Program-made: the position numbers and the translations under genes
Source of the DNA: Anaerosalibacter bizertensis
GTDB taxonomy: Bacteria > Bacillota > Clostridia > Tissierellales > Sporanaerobacteraceae
NCBI RefSeq assembly: GCF_009696605.1
Contig: NZ_VULR01000011.1
Span: forward strand, 21,673 to 85,672
Length of the DNA: 64,000 nt
Reading direction: 5' to 3'
The notes under the pieces: generated by a model
What the model saw: the letters and a program-made list of their open reading frames with translations, nothing else
Told to the model about the DNA's origin: nothing
Databases searched by the model: none
Shown here: in pieces, positions 33,437-42,797 of the stretch
Numbering within the stretch: position 1 is the stretch's first letter
Layout of the letters: the number at the start of each line of letters is the position of its first letter

Positions 33437-33447
33437 AAATTAAATAT

Positions 33448-33521
<74 letters not shown>

Positions 33522-33525
33522 AGAA

Positions 33526-33557
33526 AACCTTCTATATCTTATAGAAGGTTTATTTTT
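33526..33557 (+). terminator. Terminator of the tRNA cluster
   Basis: A perfect 11-bp stem (33526-33536 with 33540-33550) followed by TATTTTTTT. Confidence 0.85.
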
Positions 33558-33581
33558 TTAGCTTTAAAAGGAGGAATATAT

Positions 33582-34325
33582 GTGAAAAACAATCCTTTTA
33601 TACCATATAAAAAAGGAAATTTAGTTATTATAGATGGAAGGGTAGATGAAAAAGTAATAAAGTTTTTAGAAAAGTTAAATATAAAAGTAATAAAAACTGT
33701 CAAATGTGAAGATGTTCATGAGGCTATAGCTTATCATCCAGATATAGTGCTACATCCTATAAATTATAAAACTTTAATTGTAGCTCCAAATGTTTTTGAA
33801 TATTATGAAGAAAAATTCTTTGGAACGGGTATAGAACTTATAAGAGGAGAAAAACAATTAGTAAGAGACTATCCAGGAGATATAGCATATAATGTAGGAA
33901 GAGTTTATGGATATGCAATTCATAATTTTAAGTATACAGATGAAAAACTTCTTTTCTATTTAAAAAAAGAAGGATTGGAATTAATTCATGTGAATCAAGG
34001 TTATACAAAATGTTCTATGGCAGTAGTAGATAAAAAAGCTATTATTACTGCTGATCGTCCTATATACGAGGCAATGGTTAAATGTGACATAGATACCTTA
34101 TTAATAGAACCAGGATATATAGAACTAGAAGGATTTGACTATGGATTTATAGGTGGTTGTTTTGGTAGTATATGCAAAAATGACATATTTATTTCAGGAA
34201 AATTGGATGATCATCCAGATAAAGATAAAATTAATAACTTCCTAAAAAAACATAAAAAAAATCTAATTTTTTTAAGTAATGATAAAATTGTTGATCTTGG
34301 TACAATAATTACTTTATATTGTTAA
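33582..34325 (+). CDS. Conserved clostridial hypothetical protein (DUF6873-like)
   Basis: Start is GTG 33582 behind GGAGG; an upstream in-frame start would lie in the tRNA gene. The 247-residue protein has the segments NPFIPYKKGNLVIIDGRVDE, GDIAYNVGRVYGYAIHN, GYTKCSMAVVDKKAIITAD and FIGGCFGSI. This resembles a Clostridia family related to amidinotransferase-like folds (DUF6873), from pattern memory. Catalytic function unproven. There is a conserved Cys in GYTKCS. Confidence 0.6.
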   Translation: MKNNPFIPYKKGNLVIIDGRVDEKVIKFLEKLNIKVIKTVKCEDVHEAIAYHPDIVLHPINYKTLIVAPNVFEYYEEKFFGTGIELIRGEKQLVRDYPGDIAYNVGRVYGYAIHNFKYTDEKLLFYLKKEGLELIHVNQGYTKCSMAVVDKKAIITADRPIYEAMVKCDIDTLLIEPGYIELEGFDYGFIGGCFGSICKNDIFISGKLDDHPDKDKINNFLKKHKKNLIFLSNDKIVDLGTIITLYC

Positions 34326-34403
34326 TATTGTAATCTTATAAATAGTATATACTTATGCCAAAAACGTATACTACTAATGTCATCAAAGAGAGGAGGATTG
34401 AAA

Positions 34404-35237
34404 TTGTTATCTATTGGGGTAAAAGAAACCAAAAGTCAAATAAATGATATATTTAATAAATATGATTTTGGAAATAATGTTGAAGTTAAAGAAGAAAAAA
34501 TTAATGACAGATTTTTTCTAATATTTTATTTTGAAGGTAAAGAAGAAGAATTTTATAATATTATATCTTTATTTATTAGTGAAATAATATTTGAATATTA
34601 TTTAAAAGAGATAATATTAAAAGATGTTTTTATGAAATATAAGAATTTCAATAGAGATGAAAAGGTTGAAATTGTTCAATTAGCTTATAAAAACTTATAT
34701 AATGAAAATGAATTTGTAAAAGAGAAGGAATTAATATTTAAGGAAGTATATGACTATATCTCTATTAATGATTTAATGATAATAGATGGATTTGTAAGCT
34801 TTAGATTGAAATCTAGAGATAAGATTATAAATGAAATTATAAAAAGAAGTATAGATGAATTTTCAGCTGTTAAGGAATATAGGGAATTTATAAATATACT
34901 TCAATATTTTATAGACATTCAAGAACCTAAAATTGATTTAATAAATGTGGTTATAGATGATGAATATAAATTATATGATAAGGAAAACAATTTAATAGAT
35001 AATGATTTTTTTAGTGATATTATTAGTGAATTATCAGATGATGGTATTAATGAAGATGATATTTTAATTAGTTCTATAATTACAATAGCTCCTCAGAGAT
35101 TAATTATTCATGTTAATGAAGAAAATAAGGATAAAGAAATTGTAGATATACTTCAAAGTGTTTTTATAGATAAGGTTGAGTTTTGTAAAGGTTGTAATTT
35201 ATGTAATATAAAAGTCCCATTAAATAAAGAAAAATAA
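34404..35237 (+). CDS. ytxC: Putative sporulation protein YtxC
   Basis: The start is set at TTG 34404, 7 nt after AGAGGAGG; ATG 34377 in the same frame lies upstream of that site. The 277-residue protein has the YtxC layout: N-terminal region EEFYNIISLFISEIIFEYYL, the central ELIFKEVYDYISIND and GFVSFRLKSR, and a C-terminal QRLIIHVNEENKDKEIVDIL with CKGCNLC. Biochemical role unknown. Fits a spore-forming host. Confidence 0.75.
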   Translation: MLSIGVKETKSQINDIFNKYDFGNNVEVKEEKINDRFFLIFYFEGKEEEFYNIISLFISEIIFEYYLKEIILKDVFMKYKNFNRDEKVEIVQLAYKNLYNENEFVKEKELIFKEVYDYISINDLMIIDGFVSFRLKSRDKIINEIIKRSIDEFSAVKEYREFINILQYFIDIQEPKIDLINVVIDDEYKLYDKENNLIDNDFFSDIISELSDDGINEDDILISSIITIAPQRLIIHVNEENKDKEIVDILQSVFIDKVEFCKGCNLCNIKVPLNKEK

Positions 35238-35238
35238 A

Positions 35239-35259
35239 GAAAGTCTTACTTTCGTTTTT
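35239..35259 (+). terminator. Terminator after ytxC
   Basis: GAAAGT (35239-35244) pairs with ACTTTC (35248-35253), followed by GTTTTTA. Short stem. Confidence 0.5.
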
Positions 35260-35326
35260 ATACTTTGAAAGATTTTAAAAAAATGATATTATAAGTATTA
35301 GTATAATGTATTTTAGGGGGGATATA

Positions 35327-36640
35327 ATGGATAAAGAAAGAGTTAAACCTTCAATATTACCAGGATTTATGGAATTGTTGCCTTCAGATCAAGTATTATT
35401 TAATAAAATGTTAGATATTATAAGAGAAAATTATGAGAAATTTGGATTTTTACCAATAGATACGCCAGTAATTGAAAAATCAGAAATATTATTGGCAAAA
35501 GGTGGAGGAGAAACAGAAAAACAGATATATAGATTTAAAAAGGGAAGTAATGATATGTCTTTACGTTTTGATTTAACAGTACCTTTAGCAAGATATGTTG
35601 CTCAATACTTCCCTGATTTAAATTTTCCATTTAAGAGATATCATATAGGAAAAGTTTATAGAGGAGAAAGGAATCAAAGAGGAAGATTTAAAGAATTTTA
35701 TCAATGTGATATAGATATTGTAGGAAATGGGAAGTTGGGTATCATAAATGATGCAGAGATTCCAAGTGTTATATACTCTACTTTTAAAGGATTAGGTTTT
35801 GAAAATTTCACTATTAAAATAAATAATAGGAAGATATTAAATGGTTTCTTTAACTACCTTGGTATAGAAGATAGAGTTGGTACATTAAGATCTATAGATA
35901 AAATTGATAAAATAGGAATTAATGGTGTAAAAAAAGAATTAGACAAAATTGGTTTAAGTATAGAAGCTGTTGAAAAGATAATTCAATTTATGAACATAGA
36001 AGGCACCAATGAAGAAATATTACATAATTTAGAAGATATGAATATTGATAACGAAGAATTTCAATTAGGTTTAGAAGAACTTTCTTTAGTTATAGATTAT
36101 GTAAAATACTTTGGAGTTCCAAATGAAAATATAGCTATAGACTTGACTATTGCAAGAGGATTAGACTATTATACAGGAACTATATATGAAACATTTTTAG
36201 ACGATTATCCAGACATAGGAAGTGTTTGTTCTGGGGGTAGATATGACGATTTAGCTAAACATTATACAAATCAAAAATTACCTGGTGTAGGGATGTCTAT
36301 AGGACTTACTAGACTTTTTTATCAATTCAAAGAAGCAAATATTATTGAAAGCAATGAAGATAGTTTAATAAAAGCTATTATAATACCTATGGAAGGTTGT
36401 TTAGAAGAATCAATAGAAGTTGGCAATAGATTAAGAAATGAAGGAATTAATATTCAAGTATATTTAGAGAAAAATAAAATGGGTAAAAAGTTTAACTATG
36501 CAAACAAATTGGGAGTTCCCTATGTAATAATATTAGGTCCTGATGAATTAAAAGATGAAAAAATGACTATAAAAAATATGGGATCAGGAGAACAAAAAAT
36601 GTTTGAAATAGAAGAAGGTATAAAACTTTTAAAAAGATAG
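35327..36640 (+). CDS. hisS: Histidyl-tRNA synthetase
   Basis: Start at ATG 35327 behind AGGGGGG. The 437-residue class II synthetase has motif 2 (RYHIGKVYRGERNQRGRFKE), His-binding DLTIARGLDYYTGTIYE, motif 3 GVGMSIGLTRLF, and an anticodon-binding C-terminus. The divergent sequence (RFKEFYQCDIDIVG) resembles the hisS form common in some Clostridia; the HisZ paralogue lacks such an anticodon domain, so HisS is preferred. Confidence 0.88.
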   Translation: MDKERVKPSILPGFMELLPSDQVLFNKMLDIIRENYEKFGFLPIDTPVIEKSEILLAKGGGETEKQIYRFKKGSNDMSLRFDLTVPLARYVAQYFPDLNFPFKRYHIGKVYRGERNQRGRFKEFYQCDIDIVGNGKLGIINDAEIPSVIYSTFKGLGFENFTIKINNRKILNGFFNYLGIEDRVGTLRSIDKIDKIGINGVKKELDKIGLSIEAVEKIIQFMNIEGTNEEILHNLEDMNIDNEEFQLGLEELSLVIDYVKYFGVPNENIAIDLTIARGLDYYTGTIYETFLDDYPDIGSVCSGGRYDDLAKHYTNQKLPGVGMSIGLTRLFYQFKEANIIESNEDSLIKAIIIPMEGCLEESIEVGNRLRNEGINIQVYLEKNKMGKKFNYANKLGVPYVIILGPDELKDEKMTIKNMGSGEQKMFEIEEGIKLLKR

Positions 36641-36649
36641 AAAATAATA

Positions 36650-36678
36650 TTGACAAGGCATAAAATAAAAGCTATAAT
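36650..36678 (+). promoter_or_regulatory. Promoter of the thrS T-box leader
   Basis: TTGACA (36650-36655), 17-bp spacer, TATAAT (36673-36678). Confidence 0.8.
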
Positions 36679-36699
36679 ATTTGACTAAGTAAAATTATA

Positions 36700-36930
36700 T
36701 ATTTAAAAGCTATGAAGGGAAGAGTAAGTTAATTAATCCTTCAAGAGAGGGATTGTCTTGGCTGGAAACAATCCTAAGGTATTGTTAACTGAAAACCAAC
36801 CCGAAGCTGAATCCTAACTTTTTTAGGGAAGGATTTCCGCAATTTGCGTTATTTGACTCAAGCACCAATTAGGGTGGAACCACGAGATATAAACTCTCGT
36901 CCCTATGTTTCATGGGATGAGGGTTTTTTT
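36700..36930 (+). promoter_or_regulatory. T-box riboswitch upstream of thrS
   Basis: The T-box AGGGTGGAACCACG lies at 36871-36884, followed by a terminator hairpin (about 36893-36923) and T run. The upstream ~150 nt form stem I, with an ACT (Thr) triplet in TTAACTGAAAACC as the likely specifier. Uncharged tRNA-Thr would favour the antiterminator and turn on thrS. Confidence 0.9.
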
Positions 36931-36960
36931 GTATTTAAAAATAGAAATAGGAGGGAAATT

Positions 36961-38871
36961 ATGGATAAGATAATTATTACTTTACCAGATGGTTCAAAAA
37001 AAGAGTATGAAAAAGGCGTAACTGTATATAAAATAGCTAGTGATATAAGTCAAGGCTTAGCAAGGGTTTCTTTAGGAGCAGTAGTGAATGGAAAGACATT
37101 AGGCCTTAATGATGCTATAGAAGAAGATGCTGAAGTGAAAATTGTGAAATTTGAAGATAAGGAAGGAAAGGAAATTTTTAGGCATACTAGTTCTCATATA
37201 TTAGCTCAGGCTGTGAAGAGATTGTATCCAGATACTAAATTAGCTATAGGCCCAGCTATAGATGATGGATTTTATTATGATTTTGATACAGAACATAGAT
37301 TTACTCCAGAAGATTTGGAAAAAATAGAAAAAGAGATGAAGAAAATAGTTAAAGAAGATTATGAATTAGAAAGGTTTGTTCTTCCTAGAGATGAGGCTAT
37401 TGAATTTTTAAAAGAAAAAGATGAGCCATATAAAGTTGAATTAGTAGAAGATTTGCCAGAAGATGCAACTATTTCTTTTTATAAACAAGGTGACTTTGTA
37501 GATCTTTGTGCAGGGCCCCATTTAACTAGGACAAAGCCAGTAAAAGCCTTTAAGCTTCTAAATATAGCAGGTGCATATTGGCGTGGAGACGAAAAGAATA
37601 AAATGTTACAAAGAATTTATGGAACTAGTTTTATGAAAAAGAAAGATTTGGATGAATATCTAGATAGATTGGAAGAGGCGAAGAAAAGGGATCATAGGAA
37701 GTTAGGAAGAGAACTAGATTTATTTAGTATTCATGAGGAAGGACCTGGATTTCCATTTTTCCATCCAAAGGGAATGCTTCTTAGAAATATATTAGAAGAT
37801 TTTTGGAGAGAAGAACACAGAAAAAGAGGTTATGGAGAGATTAAAACACCTTTAATATTAAATGAAGAACTATGGCATAGATCAGGTCACTGGGATCATT
37901 ATAGAGAGAATATGTATTTTACAGAAATAGATAATAATGACTATGCTATAAAACCTATGAATTGTCCTGGTTCAATGCTTGTATATAAAACAAAAATGTT
38001 TAGTTATAGAGATTTTCCTTTTAGATGGGCTGAGTTAGGTTTAGTTCATAGACATGAGCTTTCTGGTACATTACATGGTCTTATGAGAGTAAGAAGCTTT
38101 ACTCAAGATGATGCTCATTTATTTATGCTACCTAGCCAAGTTAAGGATGAATTAGTTGGTGTAATGGATTTAGCAGACTATATTTATGATGTATTTGGAT
38201 TTAAATATCATGTTGAGCTTTCTACTAGACCAGAAAATTCTATGGGGACAGATGAACAATGGGAAATGGCAACAAATAATTTAATAGAAGCTTTGAATGA
38301 AAAAAATATAGATTATATAGTTAATGAGGGAGACGGAGCATTTTATGGACCAAAAATAGACTACCATTTAGAAGATGCTATAGGTAGAACTTGGCAATGT
38401 GGTACAATACAATTGGATTTCCAAATGCCAGAAAGATTTGACTTAACTTATATAGATAAAGACAATGAAAAGAAACGTCCAGTTATGATTCATAGAACTA
38501 TACTTGGTAGTATAGAAAGATTTATGGGAATTCTTATAGAACATTATGCTGGAAAGTTCCCTGCATGGTTGGCTCCAGTCCAAGTATCTATTCTTCCTAT
38601 ATCTGATAAATTTAATGAATATGCTTATGAACTTGAGAAAATATTTAAAGAAAATAATTTAAGAGTTGAGGTAGATGATAGAACTGAAAAAATAGGATAT
38701 AAAATAAGAGAAGCTCAACTACAAAAGATTCCTTATATGTTAGTAGTAGGGGAAAAAGAGGTAGAAGAAAAAGCTGTATCTGTAAGAAAGAGAGATGAAG
38801 GAGATCTTGGACAAATAGGAGTAGAAGATTTCATAGAAAAAATAAAAAAAGAAATAGAAAATAAGAGATAA
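36961..38871 (+). CDS. thrS: Threonyl-tRNA synthetase
   Basis: Start at ATG 36961 behind AGGAGGG. The 636-residue enzyme has a TGS domain (~1-60), a tRNA-editing SAD domain with HTSSHILAQAVKRLYP and CAGPHL, a class II core with RWAELGLVHRHELSGTLHGL and motif 3 GSIERFMGILIEHY, and the C-terminal anticodon-binding domain. The catalytic-zinc Cys is in KPMNCPGSML. Controlled by the preceding T-box. Confidence 0.97.
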   Translation: MDKIIITLPDGSKKEYEKGVTVYKIASDISQGLARVSLGAVVNGKTLGLNDAIEEDAEVKIVKFEDKEGKEIFRHTSSHILAQAVKRLYPDTKLAIGPAIDDGFYYDFDTEHRFTPEDLEKIEKEMKKIVKEDYELERFVLPRDEAIEFLKEKDEPYKVELVEDLPEDATISFYKQGDFVDLCAGPHLTRTKPVKAFKLLNIAGAYWRGDEKNKMLQRIYGTSFMKKKDLDEYLDRLEEAKKRDHRKLGRELDLFSIHEEGPGFPFFHPKGMLLRNILEDFWREEHRKRGYGEIKTPLILNEELWHRSGHWDHYRENMYFTEIDNNDYAIKPMNCPGSMLVYKTKMFSYRDFPFRWAELGLVHRHELSGTLHGLMRVRSFTQDDAHLFMLPSQVKDELVGVMDLADYIYDVFGFKYHVELSTRPENSMGTDEQWEMATNNLIEALNEKNIDYIVNEGDGAFYGPKIDYHLEDAIGRTWQCGTIQLDFQMPERFDLTYIDKDNEKKRPVMIHRTILGSIERFMGILIEHYAGKFPAWLAPVQVSILPISDKFNEYAYELEKIFKENNLRVEVDDRTEKIGYKIREAQLQKIPYMLVVGEKEVEEKAVSVRKRDEGDLGQIGVEDFIEKIKKEIENKR

Positions 38872-38878
38872 ATAAAAT

Positions 38879-38898
38879 GAGACCTTTTTTAAGGTCTC
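38879..38898. terminator. Bidirectional terminator between thrS and the FtsH-like gene
   Basis: GAGACCTT (38879-38886) pairs perfectly with AAGGTCTC (38891-38898); T-rich flanks on both strands. Confidence 0.7.
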
Positions 38899-38903
38899 GT
38901 TTA

Positions 38904-40457
38904 TTATGTGGCATAGTCTAAATCAGTTTTATATTCTTGAAATATCTTATCCAATTCTTCACTAGTTATGGTTTCTTGTTTCATAAGCAAATCAGATATA
39001 TGGAATAATATTATTTTATTATCCTCTACTATCTTTAGAGCGTTTTCAAAACATTTATCTATTATTTTTTTCATTTCTCGTCTAATTATATCGTAATTGT
39101 TTTTTATATAATACTCATCTATAGAAATATTACCTAATGTGCTCATTCCATAACTACAAACCATTTCTTGTGCAATTTGAGTTGCTTTAGTTAAGTCGTC
39201 TTTTGCTCCTGTGGTTATTTCATTAAAAATTACTTGCTCTGCAGCTCTTCCTGCAAGAAGACCAGTAATCTTTCCCATTAATTCTTTTTCAGTGAGTAGG
39301 TATCTTTCTTCTTCTGGAAATTTTAAAACATATCCTAATGCTTGCCCTCTAGGTACTATAGATATTTTTTGTACCATATCAGTTTTAAGTATTTTGCTAA
39401 CTAAAGCATGACCTGCTTCATGAATAGATACAGTTTTTTTCTCTTTTAATAAAATAGATGGGTTTTTAATTTCTAGTCCTGCTAATACCCTTTCGATTGC
39501 TTGATTAAAGTCTTCACAGTCAACCTTGCTTTTATTCTTTCTTACTGCAATTATCGCAGCTTCGTTGGCTATATTTGCAAGTTGAGCTCCAGAAAGTCCA
39601 TGAGTTTTATTTGCTATATCTTCTATAGAAACACCATTATGAAGAGGTTTATTTTTAGTGTGTACTTCTAGTATTTTTTTCCTTGCTTTTATATTGGGAT
39701 TGCCAACATAAATATGTCTGTCAAATCTACCTGGGCGTAGCAATGCTTCGTCTAGTAAATCTAATCTATTGGTTGCTCCAATGACTACTACTGTTTCACT
39801 AGTATTAAATCCATCCATTTCTGATAAAAGTTGATTTAGTGTTTGATCTTTTTCATTGTTTGAATCTAAATTTCTTCTGGCTCCTATAGCATCTATTTCA
39901 TCAATAAAAATAATACTAGGAGCATCTTTTTTTGCTTTTTCAAACATACTTCTTACCCTTTTTGCACCTACTCCTACATATTTTTCAACAAATTCAGAAC
40001 CACTAGCATATAGAAATGTAGAATTGGTTTCTCCAGCTACAGCTTTTGCAAGGAGCGTCTTTCCAGTTCCTGGTGGGCCGTGAAAAAGGATTCCTTTTGG
40101 AATCTTTGCACCCATTTTTGTGTATTTATGCGAGTTATTAATAAAGTCAATGGTTTCTTTAAGTTCTTCTTTAATTTCCTCTAGTCCTGCTACATTTTTA
40201 AAAGAAACATCTGGTTTGTTATTATTTTTCTTATTTCCTTCTTTATCACTACTTAATGCTAAAGGGGCTAACTGTGGGTCTGAATCTAGTTTTATATAGT
40301 AAACAACAAAAATAATTGTAACTATCCATACTATAAATCTATCTGCATTTGTAATTTTTTCGAATCCAGATGTAGAAAAATATTTATCGTAAAAAAGTAG
40401 TGATGAAAAAATTACACTTAAAATAGTTATTAGAAGAATTATTTTTTTCTTTCTCAA
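38904..40457 (-). CDS. FtsH-family ATP-dependent zinc metalloprotease, compact
   Basis: A 517-residue AAA+ membrane protease. Two N-terminal membrane segments (KIILLITILSVIFSSLLFY, FIVWIVTIIFVVYYI) are separated by only ~20 residues, so the usual ~70-residue external domain is nearly absent. The AAA domain has Walker A GPPGTGKTLLAKAVAGE, Walker B IIFIDEIDAIGARR and the pore residues in FVEKYVGVGAKRVR; protease motif HEAGH. It degrades membrane or regulatory proteins. Likely a second, smaller FtsH paralogue; the standard ftsH is not in this window. Confidence 0.88.
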   Translation of the reverse strand: MRKKKIILLITILSVIFSSLLFYDKYFSTSGFEKITNADRFIVWIVTIIFVVYYIKLDSDPQLAPLALSSDKEGNKKNNNKPDVSFKNVAGLEEIKEELKETIDFINNSHKYTKMGAKIPKGILFHGPPGTGKTLLAKAVAGETNSTFLYASGSEFVEKYVGVGAKRVRSMFEKAKKDAPSIIFIDEIDAIGARRNLDSNNEKDQTLNQLLSEMDGFNTSETVVVIGATNRLDLLDEALLRPGRFDRHIYVGNPNIKARKKILEVHTKNKPLHNGVSIEDIANKTHGLSGAQLANIANEAAIIAVRKNKSKVDCEDFNQAIERVLAGLEIKNPSILLKEKKTVSIHEAGHALVSKILKTDMVQKISIVPRGQALGYVLKFPEEERYLLTEKELMGKITGLLAGRAAEQVIFNEITTGAKDDLTKATQIAQEMVCSYGMSTLGNISIDEYYIKNNYDIIRREMKKIIDKCFENALKIVEDNKIILFHISDLLMKQETITSEELDKIFQEYKTDLDYAT

Positions 40458-40535
40458 ATGATCCCCACCTTTTTATATTTTACTAATAATAGTTTAACCA
40501 TTTAGTTTTTTTATATAAAAATAATTGGAGGATTG

Positions 40536-40564
40536 TTGAAGGAAATATTTTGAAAAGGTATAAT
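40536..40564 (+). promoter_or_regulatory. Promoter of pepV
   Basis: TTGAAG (40536-40541), 17-bp spacer, TATAAT (40559-40564). Confidence 0.6.
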
Positions 40565-40624
40565 GTAAATAAGAAGTTTAAATTATAAGATAATAGACAA
40601 AATAAAGAATAAGGAGGGGTTTTT

Positions 40625-42022
40625 TTGGATTTTATTGAATTAGTAGAAAGCTATAAAGATGATATAGTCAAATCAACACAGGAAATAGTTAGAATAAAAA
40701 GTGTTGAAGGTGAAGGTAAACCGGGTATGCCTTTTGGTGAAGGGCCATATAATGCACTTAAATATGCACTAGATATAGCTGAAGATATGGGATTTAAAAC
40801 AAAAAACCTAGATGGATATGCAGGACATGCAGATTTTGGTGAAGGTGATGAAACTATAGGAATATTAGTCCATTTAGATGTAGTACCAGAAGGGGATGGA
40901 TGGACATACCCACCTTATAGTGGAGAGATTCATGATGGAAAAATCTTTGGCAGAGGAACATTAGATGATAAAGGACCTGCTATAGCAAGTTTATATGCTA
41001 TGAAAGCTTTAAAAGAAGCTAATGTGTCTTTAAATAAAAAAATCAGGATAATATTTGGTACCAATGAAGAAACAGGATGGGGATGTATGAAATATTATTT
41101 TGAACATGAAAAAGCTCCAGATATGGCTTTCACACCAGATGCGGATTTTCCAGTAATACATGGGGAAAAAGGTATAATAGCTTTTGATCTTGTAAAGAAG
41201 ATAGAGAATAATAGTTGCGGAGATATTTCTATAAAAAGTATAAAAGGTGGAAATGCAGTTAATATGGTTCCAGATTATTGTGAAGCAATACTTGAAGTGA
41301 AAGATATGGATTATATAGAAAATAAGCTTAAAAATTTTAAAGAAAAGAACGATTATGATATTTCTATAGAAGAAAAAGATGGAATAGTTAAAGTAATTGC
41401 CAAGGGATCTTCTGCTCATGGAAGCACTCCTGAAAAAGGAGAAAATGCTATTACCTATCTTATGTTGTTTTTAGGAGAAATACTTGATTGCAATTGTGAT
41501 ATTTGCGATTTTATAAAGATTTATAATGAAAAGATAGCATTAAAACATAATGGAGAAGGAATAGGCTGTGGTTTTGAAGATGAGGTTTCAGGAAAACTGA
41601 ATTTTAATCCAGGAGTTATAAAAACTGAAGATGGTAAAATTACTTTATCAATTAATATTAGATATCCTATAAAATCCAGTTCAGAAGAAGTATATAATGG
41701 TATTAGAAAAGAACTAGAAGGGACTGGAATAGAGCTTATAGAAGATGATGATGAAATGAAGCCTATATATGTTCCTAAAAATGATCCATTAGTTGAAAAG
41801 CTTATGAAGGTATATAAAGAAGAAACTGGTGATTTAGATAGTGAACCTATTACTATTGGCGGTGGAACTTATGCAAGGGCAATGGACAATGCAGTAGCTT
41901 TTGGACCAGTATTTCCAGGACAAGAGGAAGTTGCCCATCAAAAAGATGAATATATTTCAATAGAACATTTGATGAAAATGGCTAAAATATATGCAAAGGC
42001 ACTATATGAATTAGCAAAATAA
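40625..42022 (+). CDS. pepV: Xaa-His / PepV-type dipeptidase (M20)
   Basis: Start TTG 40625 behind AAGGAGGGG. The 465-residue dinuclear zinc peptidase shows the M20 ligands: LVHLDVVPEGDGW (His), FGRGTLDDKGP (bridging Asp), FGTNEETGWGC (catalytic Glu pair), FTPDADFPV (Asp) and VAHQKDEY (His). A lid domain insert is in the middle (~180-330). It splits dipeptides in the cytoplasm. Divergent from the FtsH-like gene. Confidence 0.93.
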   Translation: MDFIELVESYKDDIVKSTQEIVRIKSVEGEGKPGMPFGEGPYNALKYALDIAEDMGFKTKNLDGYAGHADFGEGDETIGILVHLDVVPEGDGWTYPPYSGEIHDGKIFGRGTLDDKGPAIASLYAMKALKEANVSLNKKIRIIFGTNEETGWGCMKYYFEHEKAPDMAFTPDADFPVIHGEKGIIAFDLVKKIENNSCGDISIKSIKGGNAVNMVPDYCEAILEVKDMDYIENKLKNFKEKNDYDISIEEKDGIVKVIAKGSSAHGSTPEKGENAITYLMLFLGEILDCNCDICDFIKIYNEKIALKHNGEGIGCGFEDEVSGKLNFNPGVIKTEDGKITLSINIRYPIKSSSEEVYNGIRKELEGTGIELIEDDDEMKPIYVPKNDPLVEKLMKVYKEETGDLDSEPITIGGGTYARAMDNAVAFGPVFPGQEEVAHQKDEYISIEHLMKMAKIYAKALYELAK

Positions 42023-42034
42023 TATATAAACATA

Positions 42035-42063
42035 TTGACAAGTTAAATTAACTAGCATATAAT
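42035..42063 (+). promoter_or_regulatory. Promoter of the infC operon
   Basis: TTGACA (42035-42040), 17-bp spacer, TATAAT (42058-42063), upstream of a ~200-nt leader. Confidence 0.8.
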
Positions 42064-42069
42064 GTATAA

Positions 42070-42240
42070 AGAAACTTAATATTGGATAGGTTCAAGTAGA
42101 AGTGTCCGCTTCTCACCTTATAGCTAAAGCTCATAAGGTTTTATAATTGTTATATAATAAGTATTTTTTTACTTATTATATACATTAGTGTTTTTCTATT
42201 TTGAGAGAAAAGCGGATAGTTTTATCCGCTTTTTTATTTT
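42070..42240 (+). promoter_or_regulatory. Structured leader with attenuator, infC-rpmI-rplT operon (L20-leader type)
   Basis: The 3' end is a strong terminator: AAGCGGATA (42210-42218) with TATCCGCTT (42223-42231) and a T run. TCCGCTTCTC at 42105-42114 can pair instead with GAGAAAAGCGGA (~42205-42216), forming an antiterminator. A 13-bp AT hairpin lies between (around 42152-42180). Position and design match leaders that let L20 shut off its own operon; the L20-binding site itself was not resolved. Confidence 0.75.
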
Positions 42241-42269
42241 TGTTTAAAAATTTTGGGAGGTGGCGTAAT

Positions 42270-42779
42270 ATTAAAGAGCTTCAAATTAATGAACAAATAA
42301 GAGAGAGAGAAGTTAGGCTTATTGATGTAGATGGTGAGCAGGTGGGAGTAGTTCCAAGTAAAAAGGCTTTAGAAATGGCCTATGACAAAAAGCTGGATTT
42401 AGTAAAAGTAGCCCCTAATGCAAAACCACCAGTATGTAGAATAATGGATTATGGCAAGTATAAGTATGAAATGGCTAAGAAAGAAAAAGAAGCCAGAAAG
42501 AATCAAAAGGTAATTAATATAAAAGAAATAAGATTGACTCCAAATATAGAGGATCATGATTTAAATGTAAAAGCGAATAAAGCAATAGGATTTTTAAAAG
42601 ATGGAGATAAAGTAAAAGTAAGTGTTAGATTCAGAGGAAGACAAATGGGCCATACAGACATGGGAAGGGAAGTTTTAGGTAAGTTTATAGAAATAACTTC
42701 AGAAGTTGGAACTGTAGACAAAAGACCTAAAATGGAAGGCAGAAATATGGTCATGTATTTAGTTCCAAAGACAGAATAG
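42270..42779 (+). CDS. infC: Translation initiation factor IF-3
   Basis: Start is taken as ATT 42270, the rare codon typical of infC, 9 nt after GGGAGG; no ATG fits. The product (169 residues) begins IKELQINEQIREREVRLI and contains LVKVAPNAKPPVCRIMDYGK and the C-terminal RFRGRQMGHTDMG. AUU starts let IF-3 limit its own translation. It prevents premature subunit joining and checks start codons. Followed by rpmI and rplT. Confidence 0.95.
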   Translation: MKELQINEQIREREVRLIDVDGEQVGVVPSKKALEMAYDKKLDLVKVAPNAKPPVCRIMDYGKYKYEMAKKEKEARKNQKVINIKEIRLTPNIEDHDLNVKANKAIGFLKDGDKVKVSVRFRGRQMGHTDMGREVLGKFIEITSEVGTVDKRPKMEGRNMVMYLVPKTE

Positions 42780-42797
42780 ATAAAGGAGGTAATTTAT

